Positions 58,217-64,000 of a stretch of 64,000 nucleotides of DNA are shown one piece after another; positions within the stretch are counted from its first letter, which is position 1; every line of letters begins with the position of its first letter. Under the pieces are notes generated by a model. That model ran no database searches. It saw nothing but the letters and a program-made list of their open reading frames with translations, and was not told where the DNA came from. Source of the DNA: Rostrohypoxylon terebratum (lineage: Eukaryota > Ascomycota > Sordariomycetes > Xylariales > Hypoxylaceae); assembly GCA_022497145.1 (NCBI GenBank), contig MU385857.1, forward strand, positions 248,001 to 312,000, written 5' to 3'. The translations under genes were made by a program, and so were the position numbers.

Positions 58217-60967
58217 ATGATGGCTGAGACGAGTGAAGTGCCGGTAAATACACGTCATTCATTCAGCATCGAGCTTGAATGTCTAATTGCTTACGTCCCA
58301 ACAGAGGGCAGAGATCCAGACGAATTCACCTCTCATGGTCTACCCCCTTTACTGCGAATTGATTTCGGCAGGGTGGAAGAAACAGCAATTCTCAACCGCA
58401 TCGTCGATACTTTAGACCGCCACGGAATTCCCGCCATAAGCCAGCCAACTCAACTCAAAATAACCTCCGCCACTACTAGTAAATTGTTATCATCTGAAGC
58501 TACTGACCCTTCAAGTTGGATTGTTAGCATCGCACCTAGCGCCAATAAGAGTTTCCTATCGGGGTACTTCTGGCAGTTTCTCAAGATCCGCAGCCCAGTC
58601 ATGTGGTCGCGAGACGATTCGTTCGAACGGATCCAGCGGGTCGTGAACCTCCTTACGACCAGCTTCCGCTTCCGCGTAAACCCGACCTGCAATTTCAGTG
58701 TCGGCGTCGGGAACGGTATGAAACTGTTCACGGCGGCTACGATCAAGAAGATAGGGGCTTTTCTCTGGGCCGGGGACCCGCTTTTCTCCCGCATCCACGC
58801 TCCGTGGCGCCGTGTACATGACAAGAGTCAGTGTATTAGCCTCGACGGCAATCTTGCCCACGGTGTCACCGCCAAGCAGGCCTCGAAAAAGTGCGAGGGT
58901 GAACAACTTGAAGGTGTTGACACCGAACCGGTAACCGGCGTTTCCGAAACATCCCTAGGAGAAAAGGAATACGGCAGCAAGGAGAGGCTGGAGGAATTCG
59001 CGCAGTGGCGCTGTGAGGTAGGCCCGTACCTGACACTCGATGAGGATGTTAACGACGTCGACAGCCATCATTCTGCTAGTGATTATAATAATGATGAGGA
59101 CGGTAGTAGTGACAGCGGTGAGAACAACGATAGTAACTCGGAGTGCAGTAGTGATGATGATGACGAATGGTGGCTTGCTGATGGAAGTAACGAGTCAGAA
59201 CCTCGTTTACCATTCCCACGTGATGTTTGGGCTGACGGGGAGAGAGCACTCGAAAAAGACCGACGTATTCACGTCCCAGCCGATCTAAATACGCTACATC
59301 GAAATATAGGGTGGGTATTTTGGGACAAGGACCGCGATCAAAGAGTACTGGAATGGATTTACGAGTTTTGCATGGACTACTATGGAGACTTCGAGGTCCA
59401 TGAACTTACAAGCGAAGAACAGCTCACGCTTGTACTCCAGGCTCACTGTAACGTCATGTTCGGTCACTCAGATTTTCAGTCAGACCCGGATCAAGAGTAC
59501 GAAGTCATAGTCGCTTCGGAGCGATATCTTGCAGATGTGCGTAGCTCGTGGGAGTGGAACGAAGAGGAAGAAAAGTGGGATCTTGCATGGCGATGTATCG
59601 GCAATTTTGCACGACACCCCGCAGCTCATAGAGAAATCAAGATTGATGCCCCAGCTATCGTCCAGAAGTTCGAGAATCTGGCCAAGCTCACCGAACTAGA
59701 CAACGAAGATAGCGATGTAGGCATCCAGTATGTTAGCCCAGAGGAGTACAACAAGGCGAGACGGACGAATAGGGGTATTGAGGAGTTATTTGACGATCTG
59801 AAAGACTACGCACAGCCTCTGAACCCGAACTTCAGGACTTACCTAGCAGATCCGAAAACCGAGCATGCTTTTTACTCCTCAGAAGACAGCTTGACGACAG
59901 CACCTTCTGGTCCTTTCAGCCCCTCGGCAGAAACAGGGGATGAAGATACAGAGATACCATTTCCTCCGGAAGGACTTGACTTGGCAGAAACAGGAGATGA
60001 AGATACAGAAATATTATTTCCTCCGGAAAGACTTGATTTGGTAGAAATAAGAAATAAAGATATAGAGATACCATTTCTTCCGGAAAGATTTGACTTGGTA
60101 GAAACAGGGGATAAAGATATAGAGATACTATTTCCTCCGGAAGGACTTGACCAGGCGAATTGGGCGATGATGTTGGAAGAGACCAAAATGGTTGGTAAGA
60201 TAGGGGAGGAGAATATGAATGATTCTGAAGACTTCTCCACTGACCCATCCTCCTCTTCCGTTTACTCCTACGATCTCTCCTCAGAATGTTTAGAATCCAC
60301 AGACTCAATCAACGACCGACAGAGGAAGGATATAATGAAGTACATCAACGGAGTCGAGACCCCAGAACCGCAAGTCCAACTCCGGCCCCATAACTCAGGG
60401 GACTTCGATGCCGTTTACGAGGAGTGCATCAACAAATACGCTCACATCGCCGAGGAAGAGTGGGAAAGGATGGGACACCCCCCGCCCTCGAGCAACTCGG
60501 ACTGCGGCCAGAGCATCACGACTGAGCAAGACGTAAACGGGACACCCACCTACAGCACCGCTGCGGCGACCGGGCTCCTCCGGCGCGACGGTCTCCAGGT
60601 CAACTACGACTTCACGCCGTACTCGCCAGAATCGCCAGAGGAACCCACAACCCCAACTGACCGCCCGATCAACTTCCGCGGGATGGGCCGCTCGCTAGAT
60701 GCAGACTGGATCGCGATGTGGGCACGCATATGCGTCGGCGTAGTCCGCTGGACCCACAACGCGAGTACGGACGAGTATCTACGCACCATAGACCGCGTCA
60801 TGGAGCATGAGTGCCGCGAATTGATGCGTGTGGATAGGGGCGAGCCGGAACCTGTAGGCGAAGAAGATCATCAGTACGATGCCTGCAACCTGCTCGAAGA
60901 CCTCGGCTTGTATTCTGAAGCGGGGTGGGTTTGGAGGCGTGAGCAGGAGAGGGGACACCCGAGGTGA
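58217..60967 (+). CDS. Amidoligase-like protein (PF12224-type), probably catalytically altered
   Basis: Uninterrupted frame of 916 residues; two adjacent ATGs open it. The N-terminal 210 residues follow the fungal amidoligase layout: HSFSIELECLIAYV (metal or nucleotide Glu-x-Glu), FLKIRSPVMWSRDDSFERIQRVVNLL, VNPTCNFSVGVGNG, ATIKKIGAFLWAGDPLFSRIHAPWR. From memory, active relatives carry a Glu-containing VEIVSP motif and a CGxHVHVG motif. Here the Glu is Lys and both His are replaced (CNFSVGVG), which suggests lost ATP-grasp-like ligase chemistry. A long acidic insert (about 275-325) follows. Residues 571-646 hold four tandem 19-residue repeats. The C-terminal part contains two short segments typical of these fungal proteins (WIAMWARICVGVVRWTHNAS, NLLEDLGLYSEAGWVWRRE). 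No signal peptide or membrane helix is seen. Substrate unknown. Confidence 0.75.
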   Translation: MMAETSEVPVNTRHSFSIELECLIAYVPTEGRDPDEFTSHGLPPLLRIDFGRVEETAILNRIVDTLDRHGIPAISQPTQLKITSATTSKLLSSEATDPSSWIVSIAPSANKSFLSGYFWQFLKIRSPVMWSRDDSFERIQRVVNLLTTSFRFRVNPTCNFSVGVGNGMKLFTAATIKKIGAFLWAGDPLFSRIHAPWRRVHDKSQCISLDGNLAHGVTAKQASKKCEGEQLEGVDTEPVTGVSETSLGEKEYGSKERLEEFAQWRCEVGPYLTLDEDVNDVDSHHSASDYNNDEDGSSDSGENNDSNSECSSDDDDEWWLADGSNESEPRLPFPRDVWADGERALEKDRRIHVPADLNTLHRNIGWVFWDKDRDQRVLEWIYEFCMDYYGDFEVHELTSEEQLTLVLQAHCNVMFGHSDFQSDPDQEYEVIVASERYLADVRSSWEWNEEEEKWDLAWRCIGNFARHPAAHREIKIDAPAIVQKFENLAKLTELDNEDSDVGIQYVSPEEYNKARRTNRGIEELFDDLKDYAQPLNPNFRTYLADPKTEHAFYSSEDSLTTAPSGPFSPSAETGDEDTEIPFPPEGLDLAETGDEDTEILFPPERLDLVEIRNKDIEIPFLPERFDLVETGDKDIEILFPPEGLDQANWAMMLEETKMVGKIGEENMNDSEDFSTDPSSSSVYSYDLSSECLESTDSINDRQRKDIMKYINGVETPEPQVQLRPHNSGDFDAVYEECINKYAHIAEEEWERMGHPPPSSNSDCGQSITTEQDVNGTPTYSTAAATGLLRRDGLQVNYDFTPYSPESPEEPTTPTDRPINFRGMGRSLDADWIAMWARICVGVVRWTHNASTDEYLRTIDRVMEHECRELMRVDRGEPEPVGEEDHQYDACNLLEDLGLYSEAGWVWRREQERGHPR
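59927..60154 (+). repeat. Four-copy 57-bp coding tandem repeat
   Basis: Four in-frame units of 57 bases (59927, 59984, 60041, 60098) encode 19 residues each, first unit AETGDEDTEIPFPPEGLDL. Units 1 and 2 differ little; unit 3 is the most diverged, with VEIRNKDIEIPFLPERFDL. The frame is preserved in all. Confidence 0.92.
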
Positions 60968-63900
60968 GGCCAAGTTGGAATATTTTGCTTTTAGGAATTG
61001 GCTTAGCTTGGTGTTTGAGGTAGGTAGGCAGGCTTGCTTGCTTTGTGTTATTTTTGGATTTCCCTTCTTTGTTAATTAGTTACCTTACAAATATCATGGA
61101 TGTCAAAAAAGTCTTGTCAGTCTCAAACTATGAGGCTCTCATCAAAAGATTGTGAGTGAAACAAAACTAACCCTCCCGATTTTCGAACCTCCAGGTACCC
61201 ACGTCCCCTAGACTCTACAGGTCTTCCCCTCTACCTACCCCCTTATAACACTTCAAGTATTGTAAATAATACCCCCATAACCCTGTGCCGCAGTTTACAC
61301 GCGATGTGGTCAGAGTCGACTTTCCCAATACGACCACCTGCCAGGGTCATCAACCAATCAGAGTGTGGGTTTGCCGGGATGGATGTTACCCTTATTGAAC
61401 GTCATATCAACTGCATAGTAGTAGCCCAAGAATTTTCGTGGGTTAGCTTTCAGGCATGGATACGGCGATGTTTGAACGAGTGGACTAATTCTGAAATCAT
61501 TGTAGTTGACAGAAGTGAAAGAAAGTCTAGAATGCCCAATAGGTACTCGGTTGGTCAGGGGTATCAGTGGAAGTCTTTTCTTCTTTAAATTGACCAGATT
61601 TTTGTATTAAATTTCCATGATATCTGCGTACTGTGGTAAGTGTACCTAGACGTGAACGTTTCCTGCGAAGGGGGTTTGAAGATAGTTCATTGCAGCCAAA
61701 GCATGTTGAGCAAAGCAGAGATATGAGGAAGGAAGGGAAGTAAGTGAACTAAGAAGTGGGAGGTGCTCCTAAAATATAGACGCGTCCAGTGACGCCGTAG
61801 CAAATCGTGTCGCGTCGCGTCTCCTGGTCATGTGAGTCTCAACACCCTGACGATATCTTGACAATAATCGGCAAAACTTCGTCATGCCTGCCCTCGTCAC
61901 CTATCCGTCACCCGTCACCTGCCTCAAGCAACAGCTTTATAGTTCTAAAAAAGGTCATGAATTTCCAACAACCGATGATGCTACAGAGTGGGTTCTTGGG
62001 CTTGGAGTTGCGAGCTACACTGCAGGTAGTTGGCTATAAAATCTTCCTGCCCTAACCCATTTCTGTAGGCACCACAGACACGGTACAACCTAAAGCGAAG
62101 AGGACGTCCTCTGTCCGAGTCAAGGTTGAGAGGATACCGCAAACAAATACTCCGATCATCGAAAGTAATGGGGGGCGCAGTAGCCACTGACCGGTTGTAA
62201 AAGATATCAGTGAGGCTGGGCCAGGAATTTTTTTTGGTATTTTCATTCTCAACCCTCTTGGGTTCAATTCTCCTACTCACCCACCTTTTTCTTTTTTTCT
62301 CCTTTAATTTTACCCATACTTAAGGAACAAATTGCCCTCTTCCATTTCCCCATACCTAGATATATCTAGGTATCTTCTACATACCTATGTAGGTAGTGAA
62401 CATGGACATTAATAGTATACACAAGAGTGACGTGATTTATCCCGACCCTGGTGAATATTGATTACATTTCTCCTTTCCATACATTCTTCAATCGTAGCCA
62501 CCGAGAGATGGTGACTTCTTTTATACCATATATCTTTCCGGCAAATCGCAATCAAGTTTAGGGAACGGAAGGTGTAGGTCGTGGTTGATATTGATGGCTC
62601 GTCGGAGCTAAAGGGACGAATGAATTGGAGTTGGCGTCAAAGCTACTCAAAAAATTCTCTAGGTTCTTTCAGTTGCAGATATCAGACACTACCTCTTGAA
62701 TGTCAGGCAGTACATCCGAATCCTACGACAGGATATGCCGGACCGGACGCGGAGCTGTTGGTGTAGATCACGTTGGGGCACGTTAGCGGCCAAGTCCCTT
62801 GGTTTCATCCTACCTACCTACCTACCTAGTATGCAACGTTGTTATCGAAGGCAAGTTTGTCAATGCAAAATCATTGCTCCAGGTGTGATTCCGTTTCTTT
62901 CCGAACACCTCATCTTGAGCCAAGATATATGCAGCGCATTTCTACAAATTGCGCGATGCGATAATGAAGAGGTATATAATGAGATCGTCTTATCGGCCAA
63001 GCCCGGCAATTGGAGTTCTATAGCAACAAGAATTTGATGCGATCCTAAGACTTTAAGTTAATCAAGTTGATCGAATTGATCGAATTAATCTCGATTACAT
63101 AACCTACGATGGTTAGAATAAACTCCAAGACCAATAGCTCATCCTAGCAGTCTCGGCTAGTCTTGCACTAAAACTAAGATGTGCGAATTATCGACAGCTA
63201 AAGAGCAAGGTACCTTTGTCAAGGGTCTCGACTCTCTACCTACTCCTAGTGGTGATGTCTGCTCTTAGCGGGTACTAATTCCTGTACATCCTACCAGGTC
63301 CTACCTAGTAATACCCAGGACCCTAGGTCCTTAGGTCTATCAGTGGAGACCGCAATGACATACCCCTAATAAGAAGCTCCTTAGCATTTACCAGGATATA
63401 AAATGCCCTCATCGCTCATCGCTCCCAAGAGAATGCAAAAAGTCCGAGCGCTTTTGACGAGCCGAGCATACTATGTAGGTAAGCGACCCGCGGAGGCAGC
63501 CCGGTCTCCTGGTCTCCACGAAGACCTCACTTTCACATGCATGGTTCGTTTCTGTCTCATATATGCATAGTAATGACCGGTTCATTGCCGGTTCACGAGT
63601 TTTGTTTCATTGGAAGGCTCGCCATAGAAATGTGTGTAGGAACTGAAGATTCGTTCAGACCCGTGATCGCGTATATTTTGATCGCAGTAAGGCGTCGTGA
63701 CATGCTATATGAAAGCGATTGAACGTTATGGTATCCGCACTAAAGAAATCACCAGGATCTATTTTCCCAACCAAGCCCGCCATGAATTGAAATGACACGC
63801 ACCGAACTATGCAAAATTTCCCCTATCCTGATGGGATTGCTCTTTAAATCGTCTAAATGTTTTTAAAGCCATTAGCCGCTCTGCTGTTCCATATGAGTAG

Positions 63901-64000
63901 GCAGGTTGTAGCTGGCATAATCAGCATGGACGAAGGCCCTGTCGACTATCGGGACAGACTCCAACACATAACCCAAACTCTCGCAGAGATCGTGTGAATC
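60968..64000. other. Terminal spacer, 3 kb, no supported gene
   Basis: Frames at 61304-61588 and 62696-63037 lack family motifs, splice partners or codon bias. TACCTA/CCTAGG motifs are frequent at 62345-62395, 62812-62830 and 63235-63335, including four consecutive TACC units. An unrecognised small gene cannot be excluded. Confidence 0.5.

Noticed and set aside
62220..62290. Possible tRNA because of GGTTCAATTC-like T-loop
   Set aside because: The flanking bases do not form acceptor, D or anticodon stems; no tRNA was convincing anywhere in the window.
62696..63037. Plus-strand frame of 113 codons
   Set aside because: Non-ATG start, includes the TACC microsatellite, no family resemblance.

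Overview
This is a gene-sparse stretch of nuclear chromosome from a filamentous ascomycete. Three things point to Pezizomycotina: short introns of about 44-190 bp with GTAAGT-like donors and CTAAC-like branch points, roughly 48% GC exons in AT-richer spacers, and families typical of that group (DUF3405, DUF7707-like GPI protein, fungal amidoligase-like protein, Bem1, Vps36, Thp3, AFG1). A Sordariomycete, perhaps Xylariales, is my best guess, but that rests on family resemblance from memory. I see no CRISPR, operon, rRNA, convincing tRNA, virus or secondary-metabolite core gene.

Layout. 1.8-2.8 kb: four-helix membrane protein (-). 5.5-7.3 kb: mitochondrial AFG1 ATPase (+). 9.7-11.9 kb: DUF3405 type II membrane protein (+). 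12.9-14.2 kb: secreted M28 aminopeptidase (+). 14.9-17.2 kb: two-HKD phospholipase D superfamily protein (+). 19.3-20.2 kb: conserved fungal membrane protein of unknown role (+), convergent with VPS36 of ESCRT-II (20.6-22.7 kb, -). VPS36 diverges from a SAC3/GANP (Thp3-like) gene (23.7-25.4 kb, +). A 6.7-kb spacer without recognisable genes follows. Then come the polarity scaffold BEM1 (32.1-34.2 kb, +) and a CENP-B-type DNA-binding protein (36.9-37.9 kb, +).

From 39 to 53 kb all genes lie on the minus strand and five of them concern the cell surface or carbohydrates: a Cys-rich single-pass receptor-like protein, an MFS sugar transporter, a GH17 beta-1,3-glucanase, a second Cys-rich receptor-like protein of the same architecture, and a GH53 endo-galactanase. 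A 343-bp pogo-type MITE with TA target duplication lies between the transporter and GH17. After a 3.7-kb spacer come a DUF7707-like GPI-anchored protein (56.7-57.5 kb, +) and a 916-residue amidoligase-like protein (58.2-61.0 kb, +). In the latter the expected catalytic positions look substituted, and it carries a four-copy 19-residue tandem repeat. The last 3 kb hold nothing I can support.

Exon structures were built by hand from splice signals and reading-frame continuity. Most conserved genes are intact. The spacers are strewn with TACCTA/TAGGTA and CCTAGG motifs that are almost absent from exons. The most interesting items are the paired receptor-like proteins (the second apparently lacks a signal-peptide exon) around the sugar-related genes, the possible pseudo-amidoligase, the domesticated pogo-type DNA-binding gene next to a pogo-type MITE, and a nine-histidine in-frame extension after that gene's TAG stop.
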